A DNA stretch of 64,000 nucleotides, from the NCBI GenBank assembly GCA_019055375.1, contig JAHQIW010007195.1:151006-215005 (forward strand), given 5' to 3'. This document shows, piece after piece, positions 21,850 through 33,891 of the stretch. The stretch comes from Parelaphostrongylus tenuis. Its lineage: Eukaryota; Nematoda; Chromadorea; Rhabditida; Metastrongylidae. The position numbers were made by a program, and so were the translations under genes. How positions within the stretch are numbered: the stretch's first letter is position 1; every line of letters begins with the position of its first letter. Below the pieces are notes generated by a model. It was not told where the DNA came from. It did no database searches and saw only the letters and a program-made list of their open reading frames with translations.

Positions 21850-24150
21850 ACTATTAATATTACTAACCTCGCGTTGGCTAATCAAGATAAGTCTTTGAGA
21901 TTTACATAGATTTATTATGAATGTCGAGGTTTATAGAAAGTTCGTATTAGACGTAAACTACTTTTTTGACGTTATTAGATTGCTTAAATAGCGGAACTTG
22001 ATCATGCATCTTAGTCGAATATCTATTTCCAAGTCTTTGGCACTATAAAACTACGAACCTTTTCAAAATACTCATTCTTTTCCTTTCTTTGTACGATCCC
22101 ATGTCGTATATCGTCTAACTACAATACTTTTTTCATTCGATTTGTTACTTCTCATCCAGAATCAAAAAACGCCTCCAGATTTACGCGTGTGGTCTACATT
22201 CTCAGGCTGTTTAAACCTCATTCATGCGTTGCTACATATTAAATACCTTAATAACTTAGTGAACCTGGGGTAGGCTTGAGCCAGTGACTTTACATGTAAT
22301 GTTGTTGACATTTTTGACCACTTTACTTATTCACTCTTTACAACGATAGAGCTATATTTGAATAACCATCGTTGTGGACGAAAAACGTTTCCAATTTGGA
22401 TGTTTGCGTCATTTAAACGACGATTTTAGCATTAAAAGCTAGCAATTTAGTATACTGTTTACTCACCCACCCACCTGCCCACATTCACGATAATGACATT
22501 AGTCGCCCAATACCAAACAGGCATCCTTACTTCCTCAACGAAGTCTAATCAGGACTGTACAGTATCTCTCTTCTTGTTCTCTCAGCTAATACTATAGATT
22601 GAATTCTGCATATGCAGTTGCCTTCGAGCGATGATTATTAGAACATGATATGGTATGCTACGGAACGCTACGAATATATGGCACTAATCTACGCTATGAA
22701 CTTCATCTTTTACCAGTTCTGAAGAGATTGCAATATTTTATAAGCTGAACAGCTGCAGAATACCATTTGGGGTCGGAAATGCCGATTGTCAAATTTACGT
22801 TACTTTGCGAAAGTGGGCCGAATTAGCGGTTTATTCGATAACGTACTATCTTGCACTGATCACTCAACAGAACGTTATTAAAAAAAGTTTATTCAACTTA
22901 TGTTTCGATGTCTTTGCTCTCTTCAAAGTCGCTATAATTTCAGGGAAATATTCACAGTTGTTCGTTCTCGTAATATGGATTTTTTTTTTGCTTAGCGTCG
23001 AAGCCTACATACACGGACAGGCAGCTGAAACATTCTGCTCGAATCATACCGTGTCTGAATAAGACGAAGACATCAAAACTTCAATCCAGTAAATTTTTGT
23101 GACAGCCCTGTTTTTCCTTATCAATAGAGGATAGTGTACGACCAAGCATATCAGGGATAAGAAAGCTGTAATTTCTCAAGAAAAAGGCTATTTCGTACTG
23201 TCATTGCCGATCCGAAGACAGCGCACCTATGTGAAGGGATTTCCTCGAAGCCGATTCTGATCTAATTAAACGCAATCCCTTTACAATCATAAGAATAATA
23301 CTTCGTTCTATGCAGACATTTTCACTACAGTAGTGTTAGCTACTTTTACTTCCAGATAAAATGCCAACCTTGATTAAACTTTTTTTCATGAATTTTTCCA
23401 TTTTTTGCGACCTTTTGAAATTTCCCATAATAGATGCTGACCTTTCGGAACTCCTCATAATAATCCTGTAATTTCTATGCGCATCTCATGAATATTTCAT
23501 ATACCAATTCTATTTCATTTCTCATTTCTGGGTTCATTAGAAAAATTAGTCTGTTTATTCTGTTTCATATCATTTTCTTCGCGATTCTTCTCATCTTTCG
23601 TACCTTCTTCTCTATATGAGGTTCTGAAATGCAATAAAGACGATTCCACGTTAAGTTTGACTGCTACATAATCTCCATACGTAAGAATATTCCAGTAGCT
23701 CTTACACGTGGGCCCCACTACTTCAGTATTTCTCGGCTTGATAACCTAACCGAACCCAATGCATGAGTGCCTGTTTTGAATGGTTTTCAGTTAAACATTT
23801 TATTTATAGAGATATAAAACTGCACTTACTTATACCTGTAAAATTTATTACAATTAAAGCGATTAAAGAGAAACCGCGGTTAGCGCAACTCTTTCTCTCC
23901 AGATCGTTAGTTTAGCTCTATTTCTTCATTATACCACAATCTAATGTGCTCTTCACGTAGAACATCCCTTTTGCCCTTGTATTCTATCATTTGAACGATG
24001 AACCAAACTTATTATTTCAACTACAAAATTTAAGTACGACTCTCGAGCAATTAAATCATTTCTTAGCCTATTTTAGTACTTGACGGCAGTTTATGCACAT
24101 TGTCTTATACAACTCATTGCACTTATATATGGACAATATAGTGCCATTAT
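21850..24150. other. Intergenic sequence, nothing recognised
   Basis: The 85-codon frame at 22805-23062 (+) has a hydrophobic run (LFVLVIWIFFLLSV) but no family resemblance and no coding context, so I do not call it a gene. Confidence 0.4.
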
Positions 24151-24154
24151 CGTA

Positions 24155-24450
24155 TCTATGGAGTGCATTTGGCGCAGTGGTGAGAGGTGCTCCGTGTCGC
24201 ACACAAGGTCGACAGTTCGATCTCGCACCCATGGCTTACCAAACCAACCATTTCTTCGGGGTTCGGAAAATTGGTATCGAACTGGTCGCAGATTTGCTTG
24301 AAAGGATGAGCAGCACCGGCTCAATACAGAGAGTGGCCACCGCGAGTCACTGTAAAGGCCAGATATGCATTCAATCGTCACAGAGGAAGTCAAAAGTTGA
24401 AGACAAATGCATGGCTCCTCTCTCAGGGATTGATGAACGCTAAGGGTTTT
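24155..24450 (+). repeat. tRNA-derived SINE, family 2, near full length
   Basis: Head: TTTGGCGCAGTGGTGAGAGG (A box) and GTCGACAGTTCGATCTC (B box) at about 24165-24232. Body: 'ggaaaattggtatcgaactg', 'ggctcaatacagag', 'gtggccaccgcgagtca', 'agatatgcattcaatc'. Tail: 'agggattgatgaacgctaag', 'gttttatccttt'. This is one of the most complete copies and defines the family with those at 57.6 and 61.5 kb. Confidence 0.85.
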
Positions 24451-24859
24451 ATCCTTTGTCCTTCATAGTGACTATGACGTCTGAATTTTTCACAACCATG
24501 TGCGCAGATCTCGATGCACTTGCAATTGTGGCCCAAAATTCGCTAATTGAGTGCCCTAAAATCTTAAATGCTTTCAAATTTTGACTTCTCTGATCTAAAT
24601 TTTTTCCCAACATAGTAGAAAAGCCGAAACTCACTACAGTAGGATGATCTCACTAAACGTTTTTAGTCACTTTTTCTGAGCAATAAAAAATTACTGGTTC
24701 AAACGTTCATTTTAATATCGTGCCAATAATACGATTGAAATTTAGCCAGATATACTGTCATTGGACGGTGCGAAATGGGCCTGCTTTTGTAGTAATCCTG
24801 TTTTTTTTTTCTAAAAATTTGGCACTAGGTGTTACATATTCTCTACGCTGTTCTCAGTG

Positions 24860-25040
24860 TGCCGTATATCATGTGCTACGTGATGTCACCATAAACAACG
24901 TCTCCCCATCTCCGCTATAAAGTATAGCTCAATGTAGGGGTGTGAGCCACTGATGAAGCGGATGACACCGCCGCAACGTACACGTAGCTCTGACGTAACA
25001 ACCTCGTTAGAGATTCAATAATTCTCACAGGCTGTGTTCA
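24860..25040 (+). mobile_element. Hammerhead-bearing element, family A, one arm
   Basis: Shares 'tataaagtatagctcaatgt', the hammerhead block and the end 'aacaacctcgttagagat' with copies at 27.1 and 50.6 kb. I see no clear inverted partner arm on the left. Confidence 0.5.
24942..24990 (+). ncRNA. Hammerhead ribozyme motif, core intact
   Basis: CTGATGA, stem II GCGG/CCGC with loop ATGACA and an A-C mismatch at its base, then GAAA, stem III ACG/CGT around TACA, and A before the cleavage point. Stem I is weak: GAGC/GCTC pairs only with a two-base bulge. Confidence 0.5.
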
Positions 25041-25584
25041 GTGACAATTTTCATGGCGTAGTTGTGGACCACATGAGATCTTACGTCAAGCATAGATCTC
25101 TGTCCGATTGCGTTAATTTAACAGTACATGTTGCTATCAATCAATTGTTTATATACTCTTTAGGAATAGTTTTGGGCTTTTTCGAGGTTCTTACGCTATG
25201 TTTCATTGTGGCTTATGGACCGTTTCGGTGATATCTCCATCATCAGGACACTCGTTCTCTATTCGTAAGTCACAACGAAATGTAATGTAACATCTACTCG
25301 AAAGGCTAAATCAGTCTAAAGGACTATACATGTTAAGTGCTTTTTAGTACCAAAATTCCATCTTGTTAGAACAGTCCCATGTCTACTTACCTCTTGTAAC
25401 TGAAGAATTATAGATTTCAGTGGTTTTAATTCTAACCTGTAGAGTTCTATGTGAGCTGAGATATGTCGATTCAAAAATGAAGGCTGCCATCATATTCCCG
25501 CGCGTCATCATTGTATATAGTTTGTCTCGAACGTCGTAGTGATTGAATACACACTAAGCCTAGACAAAAATTTCGAAAGGCTAC

Positions 25585-25860
25585 TAATGTACTACGTCAG
25601 CCTCTCTTCCCATCAGAAAAGTCTACTATCAAGTTGTCGACTCTGAAGACTGGGAAGATCTTCGATTTGCCTTCGTTACGGAATGGTGCCAACGACTAGT
25701 TTTCCCACGAATTGCGCCCTTTTTCAAAAACTTGCCCCAGGTTGGTGCTTCTTCTTCAAAATCAGTGGCTGACGTCTCAGCAACCTTGCTCTCCTCAAAG
25801 CTTATAAGTATATCTGGCAGAAAATGTGATTTTTCTGTTAATTTTTTCTATGTTTAGTAA
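25585..25860 (+). other. Orphan open frame without ATG, exon-like
   Basis: From after a TAA at 25585 the frame stays open for about 90 codons. The part at 25617-25740 sits between an acceptor-like ctcttcccatcag and a donor-like CAG/gttggt, and encodes a peptide rich in aromatic and acidic residues (VVDSEDWEDLRFAFVTEWCQ). I do not recognise the family. The downstream part overlaps a hammerhead relic on the other strand, so it could equally be a transposon relic. Confidence 0.35.
25764..25802 (-). ncRNA. Decayed hammerhead motif (family C)
   Basis: Complement: CTTTGAGGA, GAGCAAGGTTGCT, GAGAC, GTC, AGCCACTGA. Layout kept, core mutated. Confidence 0.35.
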
Positions 25861-26794
25861 GAGTTTTGCTTAAAATCAATTTAGATGTCCATAATAGAAG
25901 ACCCACCTTTGAACTACTTATATAGGAGACGTCACCGCTGTGTTGTTACACATATATAAATGATAAGTCCTACTCAGACTAAAAATAATTCTAAGATAAG
26001 GCGCCATGTAATTTGTTATGTTCAGACTCTTTCCCTTGTTTATTAATAGACTCTAATAATCCAAAATGCCTCAAGGGTTTTTTGCGCCGACGTTTCTGAC
26101 TTAGCCCCAAAATTCTTGCTGTCACCTCAAAATTTCACCGCTGTGCCTTTCTGTCTTAAGAGCACTTAGAGATGCACTGATCCAACGTTTCGACTTTCCA
26201 TCTGGGTGTTTTTTCGTACGCGGGCACAAAGTGGTCTACACGTTTTGCCAACGTATTCACGCGGCACGTTTTATAAGAGATCAGATATATTGTACTTGAA
26301 CTCATGCAGCCTTCGTCTCTACCATTAGGACATGCCATGTGATCCTGTGTTTTATATTAGCGGTCAATTTAGTTGTTCCGAACCAATTGGTGATGTTATG
26401 TGCTAGTTGAAATGTCTACAAATCATACCTTTGCCAAACCGATGTTTTTATTGAACAATAATTTCAACAGCAGCACTCATTCGTTTATCATATCCAGTAA
26501 TGTTAAGTGATGTGCCAACTTTGGACGTCTGCCGAGATGTCGTTATTATTATCAGATGACTGTTTCATTTGTTATGAAGGGTAGTTCTGAAAGTATCTCC
26601 GCATTTCTTGACTATCTATGTACTAGATTGTATCTAAGCTCTGAACTGCACGTGGCCTTGATTAGAGGACAAAACAGAGTGTAATGACTGATAACTAAAG
26701 ATGGAGAACACAATCATGTTATTAATACAGCGAAATAAATCAAAGATGAAATAAAATAGACTTCCTTGCAGTAGGGGAATCTCCAAAATCTTTT

Positions 26795-27160
26795 CAAGGT
26801 CGATACGCCAGTGGCTTACGTACGTTACGGCAATATCGCCCGCTTCATTAGAGCCACACGCTCCACATAAACCTTACTTTATAGCATGGATGGGTTAACT
26901 ATACCGAATAGTTTATAGAGAGGTTTCAAAACTGCTGGTTGAAAGTATGCTATATATTCACTACCAGCCGTGAGCCATCGACTGAAAAAATGGTGCTAAC
27001 GCAATATCACGCGCTATCACCAAAACGTCTTCACATCCCTCCTGCTATAATGTAGGATTCAATATGGGCGTGTGGCTCTGGTAAAGTGGCGATACCGCCG
27101 AAATGTACCTAAGCCACTGGCGTATCAACCTCGAAAAGGCTTTAAACATTTTCACAGATT
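26795..27160. mobile_element. Fold-back element with two hammerhead motifs, family A
   Basis: The left arm (26795-26890, minus-strand motif 26811-26857) and right arm (27050-27160, plus-strand motif 27072-27117) are inverted copies. Stem I is perfect in both: GTGGCT pairs with AGCCAC. Cores are mutated (CTAATGA with GTAA on the left; CTGGTAA with GAAA on the right), so both are probably inactive. Ends: 'aaggtcgatacgccagtgg' and 'ccactggcgtatcaacctcg'. Confidence 0.75.
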
Positions 27161-27243
27161 ACATTGAACTTTTGTCGCGCTGTTTTATAACAATCGATTG
27201 TAAGGATATCTAAAATAGAATTGATTCTAATTGATTTTATATA

Positions 27244-27460
27244 AAAGGCTAATGCAGGCAATTATAGCATAGTGGTTAAAGATGCGTGTCAACAGACACG
27301 TTTCTCTTAGTCGGATTTCGTGCAACGAGATCCTAACGCCTTTCGTCCCTTCAAAGTGGGCATGAGGATACCGGACGTTTTGCGAGAAAGGTAGTACTAA
27401 TTTGATAGATGTGGCACACCACAAAGCATTGCTTAAGCCAGATATGCATTCATTCATCTT
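27244..27460 (+). repeat. Degenerate tRNA-derived SINE
   Basis: Head-like ATTATAGCATAGTGGTTAAA (A box) and a weak B box near 27315, then the family 2 end 'agccagatatgcattcattc'. Confidence 0.5.
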
Positions 27461-27469
27461 TTATGATGC

Positions 27470-28185
27470 TGTAAGTTGGGTAGAATGCGTGACGCATTCT
27501 TCAGGAATTGGTCAAACGCTCGCACTTCATTCTATTCCAGCTAAGTGAACCATCTCTCATGAATCCACTTGACATGAGTGTTCAGTAACCCTTTTCTTTT
27601 CTGTAGCTTCATACTAACTTCAGTCTCACCAACTGCTTTATTGGCAGGAACATGTTGATCAAATCAAACCAGATTACTTGGCAAATATGTCGATACAAAA
27701 TAAAACACTAGAATATCGACTGTTCCGTGTTACTGAACATGAAGACCAGAGGTTTGGACGTTGATCAATTTTTGGGATATACAGGATACACTCTTTCATT
27801 TACCCTCTCAAAGCTACGGGCCTTTCCTGCTGGCGTGACGTTCGGATGACATGTTATTGGAGCACGATTGCAGCGTGAGAAAAAGCCACCCACATTGTAC
27901 GCGAGAGTCGGAAGAAAAACAACGTATTAGTTTTATGAATTTTTCGTTCCACTGCTTGACGGTCTCGCGTAAAATCCGCGTCTCTAGCATCCACTAATCT
28001 TGTATGGCCTTCTGCTCATGATCGCAGTCTCTACCACACTAATCTTTTGTGTGAACAAAAATCCTCGTAATTTATGCGATCTTACGGTCGTCAGCATTAA
28101 CCCATTAACATCACTATATTTGTGGTTTAATTCGGTTATCTGGCAGGAAATGAAGAAACGGTCTCTTTCGTTGGCAAGTATTTTT
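27470..28185. other. Intergenic sequence, nothing recognised
   Basis: Short frames on both strands only, no supported feature. Confidence 0.4.
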
Positions 28186-28189
28186 CGTG

Positions 28190-28930
28190 AGAGTGCTAGT
28201 AATGATTCGAAAGCTTGAGTCTCGGTGGAGTGTTGCACGTGCTCAATTTTTAAAAAGAACTTTTGAATGCGCTATAGCATTTGTTATAAGCTTATGTTAT
28301 ACACGCACTACACTTCGCTGGAAAAAGCTTTTTCCTTAAACTGCTAGGATCCATTCGATAGTTCAAATCTCGGAAAATTCACAAAAATGTTTGTCATCTT
28401 TTTCAAACAGCGCTGTAGCAAAAAGAAAAGTTTTTGTTTCTCATGCGCGTATTTTTAGCCGGACAAAGCTCTTCCCTTGCATCACAAATAAGCATTCGAT
28501 AACGTAAGTTCCGACGATTCAAAAAGCTGATATTGATTTCTTTGAAAAAACTTTTACACTACAGTGTAGCAGAGAAAATAAGACTGTGCTCCACATACCC
28601 AGCGCACTGTTCAGCAAGGGTGTGTGAGTAGTGTGGGTCGACAGCGCGGGTCGATAGAGCACGCAGGCTCTATTCACATGTGGAGTGCGATTTTTGTTAT
28701 TGCATTTAGAATTTCCCGCCGCTTTGAAAGAAACTTAAGATAAAACGCAAGCCTCTGGTGCTAAAAGATCTCCTCTACACGTTCATGCACTTTCCATGCT
28801 TCCAGTGAACTGCAAACGCGATAAAAATAAAAGGCGTGCAGCGGATGTGAGCTTTCAAATAATTACTAATGAGAAGTTCTTGTTCAGCGAAAGCCACCGT
28901 TTTTTCCCGCCGGATAAATGAATTAATCCG
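28190..28930. repeat. Dispersed repeat, same family as 4.7-6.3 kb
   Basis: 'gtaatgattcgaaagcttga', 'gatccattcgatagttcaaa', 'taagcattcgataacgtaag', 'cactacagtgtagca' and a closing block 'ataaaaggcgtgcagcgg' parallel the units at 5.3-6.0 kb and 51.2-52.0 kb. Confidence 0.65.
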
Positions 28931-29079
28931 AAATTCTTTAGTAGGTTGTACAAGACTTTTGTGCGTATTGCTTTTCTTAATATGATTTTTGCAATGAAAA
29001 TGCATGATTTGTATAATTGTACGTTGATTGTGCATTTTCTTGCGAACATTTGGTACACAGTATACCTACACATGTTTCA

Positions 29080-29570
29080 TAATGGAGCTGTCTTGGAACA
29101 AATGCGCCCTGCTACTCATGCACGAATGGCACAGGGATAATCGCTAGTCAAGCGGCGCGTTGCATATTGGAGCTCGAGGTGATGTTACGGTCGCAAAAAG
29201 GAAGTGGTACGCGAAGTTCAAAGCTGGAGAGAACAGTCAGGAGGATTATTCGCGTTCGGGCCGTCCACAGTTCTCCAGGCAGAAGTTGATCGTCAAGATG
29301 TCCTTGTGATGGTTGAGGAGAATCTCTCAATGACATGCCGAATGCCAGCCAAGGATTTTATTGTTGCTTCAAGACTATCGCCAACATTGTTCATGACCTG
29401 AGTAAGATCTGGAGGAAGTTGAAGTGCATGCCACGTGATCTGACCGAAGCCCAGAGGGTGAAGCGTGCTGAATTTGCTCATCGTCATCTCGGGCGATGCG
29501 CTCGCAACCTGGCTTCTGAACGACATCATCACTTGCGATAAAAATTGAGAGGCCTTCAACAACCATTCAT
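29080..29570 (+). pseudogene. Mariner transposase fossil, N-terminal half
   Basis: The plus strand gives KWYAKFKAGENSQEDYSRSG then RP (family RWFxKFRSGDFSLEDxPRSGRP). Out of frame further on come SKIWRKLKCMPRDLTEAQ and VKRAEFAHRHL (family GKWVPHELTExQK.RR). Stops are frequent. A distinct subfamily from the 7.7 and 20.8 kb copies, with no ends recognised. Confidence 0.8.
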
Positions 29571-29879
29571 TTGAGAGTATCTAAAACAGTAGTTTTGTCT
29601 GTAACCATACCAAATGGAATGCTGAAACCGACATCTGTTTGTCGACTATGATGGTGAACTTTGCGTAAGATCTTAGCTCGTACTCGCAAGTGCATCCTCG
29701 TGGCTTTCCGCTGGCTAAACCCTTTAGGCGGCTTGAAAACGAATACTCTTTCACCGTCAAATTAATTTTGCTGGTACAGCGCACTGAAAAGGCCTTTCCA
29801 TGGACGAGTCACAGCATAAAATTCCACACGATATTGAACGAATGCAATCTCTAGCAAAAACTGTGTTCGGCTAATAAAA

Positions 29880-30190
29880 TGACTAAATATGATGTGTCCC
29901 ATACATGAGACACACCGTCCGATACAACAGACTCGAGTACCTACAAGCTCTATTCACCGTAGCGAATGAGCTGAGCATCCAAGTGGCGAGAGAAATAGAT
30001 AATTTAGTTTCTACGAGTTCTACCAATATCTTGAAGCCGGCAAGTTTCCAAACTCGAAGGCTAGAATGGCACCAAGAGAAATTGAAGTCGAGGAGTTGAG
30101 GAATTTGATTTTGTCCAAAACGCGGTGTCGAACCAACTAGAACGGGTGCTATGCATGACACTTCAAACCATTATGCTACACGCTCCAAAT
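29880..30190 (-). repeat. tRNA-like retroposon, separate type
   Basis: The minus strand near 30185-30110 has an A-box-like TGTAGCATAATGGTTTGAAG and a B-box-like TTGGTTCGACACC, followed by about 200 bases not shared with families 1 or 2. The overlapping plus-strand frame at 29905-30099 is then not a gene. Confidence 0.45.
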
Positions 30191-30199
30191 CATTAAATA

Positions 30200-31245
30200 T
30201 TTCACAACCATATCCATCATATGAGGCGAATCGACTGATTTTAGATGGGTCTACAGCAAAGCACAATAAGATTCCTTAATTACGCTTTGTACTGTAGCTT
30301 AAGTTCCCTATTTCATTTTAATTGCTTTTAACAAGTATATAATCATTAAGATACATATGTAAGCATAATCGACATTTTTGTCATGACAAATGATATACGA
30401 CTTATTTATTATTTAGGCAAAAAAACATTGAAAGTGACCAGAACAAATTGAATCGAACTTATAAAAATACATTTTTTGATGTGAAAATCATTTCATGGTA
30501 ATTAACCAATACTGAATGTGGATTTCTATTCAACAAGTATTGAAAGGTCATTTTGACGCCCTCATTCGAGAATTTTTTTTACAGTCTACCATTTTTCAGA
30601 AATTTCTTGGAAACACTCATTGTTTTTATCTCTCATTAATTTCACTAATTATTTCATTGATTCAATATGCTTCTATAGCTTTGAAAGAGATTTGACGGTT
30701 TCGCTATCGTCATTGTGTAGTCAACCATTCTCAATCTTCTTGATCTCTCAGTCTGTTCGTCACAAGAACTGTTTTCCACAGATACAGTAATGAATTATGT
30801 CTCGTAGAGCAAAGGATTATTGTTTGTAGGAGATTTGTAATGACTAGTAGAAAACGAAAGCATTTTTAGATGCAGTTCAATAATGGATTAAAGATACCTC
30901 GAGAGATAGCATATTAACATAAGCTCAAATAGACTTATTGAAAACAATCAACGTCAACGTATTAGCCTTTAGTGCAACTTTGTTCTCTTAGTACTTCCAA
31001 ATCTTTTTATGGATGCAACCGTAGACGGTATTTGAAAACATAAACGAGTTTGCATAATGACTTGCGGAAGCACAGCGATCTAATTAACTCCGTGTTTTTT
31101 ACCCTTTAGACTGCGGCACCAAATGAATCAAACTCCGCAGAGATGAAGGGCATAGTTATCCTAAGGTCTGATGTGGAGTTAATGACTATTTGTAACCTTA
31201 TCGCTAACACTTGCCCAAAGACACTACTTTTGCTCAATCAGCGCA
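30200..31245. other. Intergenic sequence, nothing recognised
   Basis: AT-rich, with no supported feature. Confidence 0.45.
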
Positions 31246-31251
31246 ATGGAC

Positions 31252-31365
31252 GACACTTGATTTTGTGTTATTCTAGAGTTAGTGGTTTTCCGACAACAAA
31301 CGACACACGACACTTGATTTTGTGTTTTTTTAGAGTAAGTGGTTTTTCGATAACAAACGGTACAA
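31252..31365. repeat. Two-copy tandem repeat, period about 58 bases
   Basis: 'cgacacttgattttgtgtt' begins both copies (about 31252 and 31310), and 'agtggttttccgacaacaaa' / 'agtggtttttcgataacaaa' ends them. The overlapping 76-codon frame simply repeats itself. Confidence 0.75.
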
Positions 31366-31369
31366 TGAT

Positions 31370-31560
31370 ATAAAGCTCTGAAGGATAAAGTTCTCGGCGC
31401 TGATCAATCCCTAAGGGATTTGGCCTTTACAGTGACTCGCGGTGGCCTCCCGCTATACCGAGTCAGTGCTGCTTATCCTCCCAGGCAAGTCTTAGGCCAG
31501 TTTAGTACCAGTTTACCGACCCCGGAGGGATAAATGGTTTGGTAATCCATGAGCGCGAGA
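31370..31560 (-). repeat. Family 2 SINE body, head missing
   Basis: Reverse complement of the family 2 body and tail: 'aatccctaagggattt', 'agtgactcgcggtggcctcc', 'gagtcagtgctgcttatcct', 'agtaccagtttaccgacccc'. It ends before the tRNA-like region. Confidence 0.75.
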
Positions 31561-31739
31561 TGAAGTTTGAAATAACGATCATTTGCCGTCGATTTACCGA
31601 TTTGAGGGACTCGGTTGAGAATGGCCTTGTGCTTAATTCGGAGTAGAGGATAGAGGTATTCCTTCAACGAATACCACCACATCTGTGCTAAATAAACTGC
31701 TGATTGCTTTGAGATGCAGAAATACACTTCCATCGTAGA

Positions 31740-32145
31740 AATAAACCATCGAAAACAATTTTGCTGCTCTTGAAATCATAACGCTCACTATGTCCCCTAG
31801 AAAACGTGCGTACGATATTGAGTCTAAAAATGATGTACTTGCAAAATAAGATCAAACTACACGCTTCCTACTTTGAATTTCTATGAAAAATAAATCAAGC
31901 CCTCATTTCAGATAAATTCGAGCAATACCACATGATATGATGAAAAGAGAGCGTATTGATTGAATCCCTCATAAAAATCAATGTATAATTTTTTGAAGAA
32001 CCTAGGTCACAATTTACGATGTTAATTTCGATTCGTTTGTTTATGTGAATCCTGCACAAGCGTGCCCATACATTCTACGTGTTGTTTTCAGCTGTCGTTT
32101 GAGAATCATTTCATTTTTTGGATGTTATAGAACATTGGTGAAGTT
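31740..32145. other. Intergenic sequence, nothing recognised
   Basis: No supported feature. Confidence 0.4.
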
Positions 32146-32149
32146 GAAT

Positions 32150-32770
32150 CTCCTTGCAATTTTAACCTTTTAAGGACCGAGCCTTTTTCACTGAAGAAAG
32201 CTTCTGCCTTTGACTTTTAGCAATCATTCGATAACTTGAATCTCGGTGATTTTAACATTTGCGCACATAGTTTTTCATTGCTTACTTGACCGGTGTCCGT
32301 GGATGGCTCTTCATTAAACTTTTGGAAGCCATTTGACAGCGTAAATCTAAGTGATTCTGAAACTAAATTTGAATTTTGGAAAGACCTCTACAATATACTG
32401 TAAGAAAAAGAAACTCATATTTCACTTTTGGAGTTTCCTTCGCAAGTAAAATTTGTATAACTCTAAGTTCCATTTAGTCGTAGAAAAGCCTTTGTTCAAA
32501 ATTGCTTCGCCACAAAAAGATGGAGTAATTCAAAAAAGCTTCCAAAAAAGTATATTCAGTAAGACTAAGGCCTAGTTGTCCTAAAAACCCTCTATTTTTC
32601 ATTACAAACTGCGTGAAGTGCAGTCTTACTGCGTGGAATGAACTCGTGCTTCCTCGCCATTTTTATTGAACAGAGCCTTTCACTAGATAAAGAGCAATCA
32701 TTCAATAGCTTGAGAAGTGGAGATTTCTCGGAGCGCTACGCAATTCCGACTCTTTTTTACATTCATTTTT
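32150..32770. repeat. Dispersed repeat, same family as 4.7-6.3 kb
   Basis: 'agcaatcattcgataacttg' and 'gcaatcattcaatagcttga' mark unit boundaries; 'agcgctacgcaattccgac' occurs between. More diverged than the other blocks. Confidence 0.5.
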
Positions 32771-33514
32771 GTTATTCAAAATCACGTTCTAGCTCAATAT
32801 ACGACCTCTAGGTAGATCTTGTAAAGAAAGGATTGTCAGTGCGTAGCCGCAGACGCCCTTATATAGAGTCCGTAATCCTCAATGTGAGAACTTCTCTAGA
32901 AACGGTGCATATCTCTAACCCTGACTTCACAAGGGAAATGAGGACCCTGACGTACTGAGAGACTGTCACAAGCACCTGCTCATGGTTGCATGAAGTTATT
33001 CAAAGATCTGGATTGGTGGAAGCTGGACGGGATGCATAAAATATTGTCTAGTTCGAAAAGTCGTCAGGCCTAAATGTGCTCATAGTGGAGAAAACAAGCA
33101 ATAAAAAGTTAACACCTGTAGAACAATGGAACATAGTCTGTTCTATAATTCTGTGTACGTCCCAACTTTCGACAGATTAATCATTGTTACAAACTGCCAA
33201 AGCTGACTCTATTAACCTCGGCATGCCTCAGTAGTAATTTTTTATTTTTCCACCGGGTAGACACAAAATTTTGAAAACTACTTATTTAGGAACCTGACGT
33301 CTCCCTTTCCAGGGAATGTGAAGACGAGGTTGTTCACAATCCAGCCATCAAAGACCTTCATTACTCTTTTATGAAAAATCATCAGACCAAAATTTTAATC
33401 GCATCGGGCCCAGAAATAATTTCAACATACTCACCGCTTTTCATAAGTTTTCACTGATCCACAGAAAAGAATAATGGAGGTGTTTGACTGATTGGATTGT
33501 GGATAACTCGATCT

Positions 33515-33556
33515 TCTCAGGCTTTGAAGAAGGCGAAACTGCCGAAACGTTAGGTG
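33515..33556 (+). ncRNA. Hammerhead motif, nearly intact (family C)
   Basis: GGCT, TTGAAGA, stem II AGGC(GAAACT)GCC, GAAAC, GTT, AGGT. Only the first core base (T for C) departs from CUGANGA...GAAA. Stem III would be minimal, as reported for Penelope-like elements. No partner arm seen. Confidence 0.45.
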
Positions 33557-33891
33557 TATTAATGTTATAAAATTTTGTGTCTGATTTGAGAAAAAATCAG
33601 GGAAGTACTAATCACTGTTTTTGTAATGTTCACTCACTCTGGTCATTGCGTTTGCATCAAATATCAGAAAATCGAAACAGAGATTTTATGTCGTGATATT
33701 TGGTTTCAGAAGTGCAAAATGGCAATAATTGATAATCTGACTGATTACTCGTTTGCGGTACGGTATAGCAGTAGATAGTCGCTGACATACAAAATGCGAG
33801 ATAATTATAGCTCTGAGCGATTCTCGTGTGTAGAATGCTCTTCTTATCGTTTTGCCACGCGGGACGTTTCGTTCAATGGAGTAGATCAAAC

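Noticed and set aside
22805..23062. Small membrane protein
   Set aside because: Hydrophobic run explained by T-rich sequence; no supporting context.
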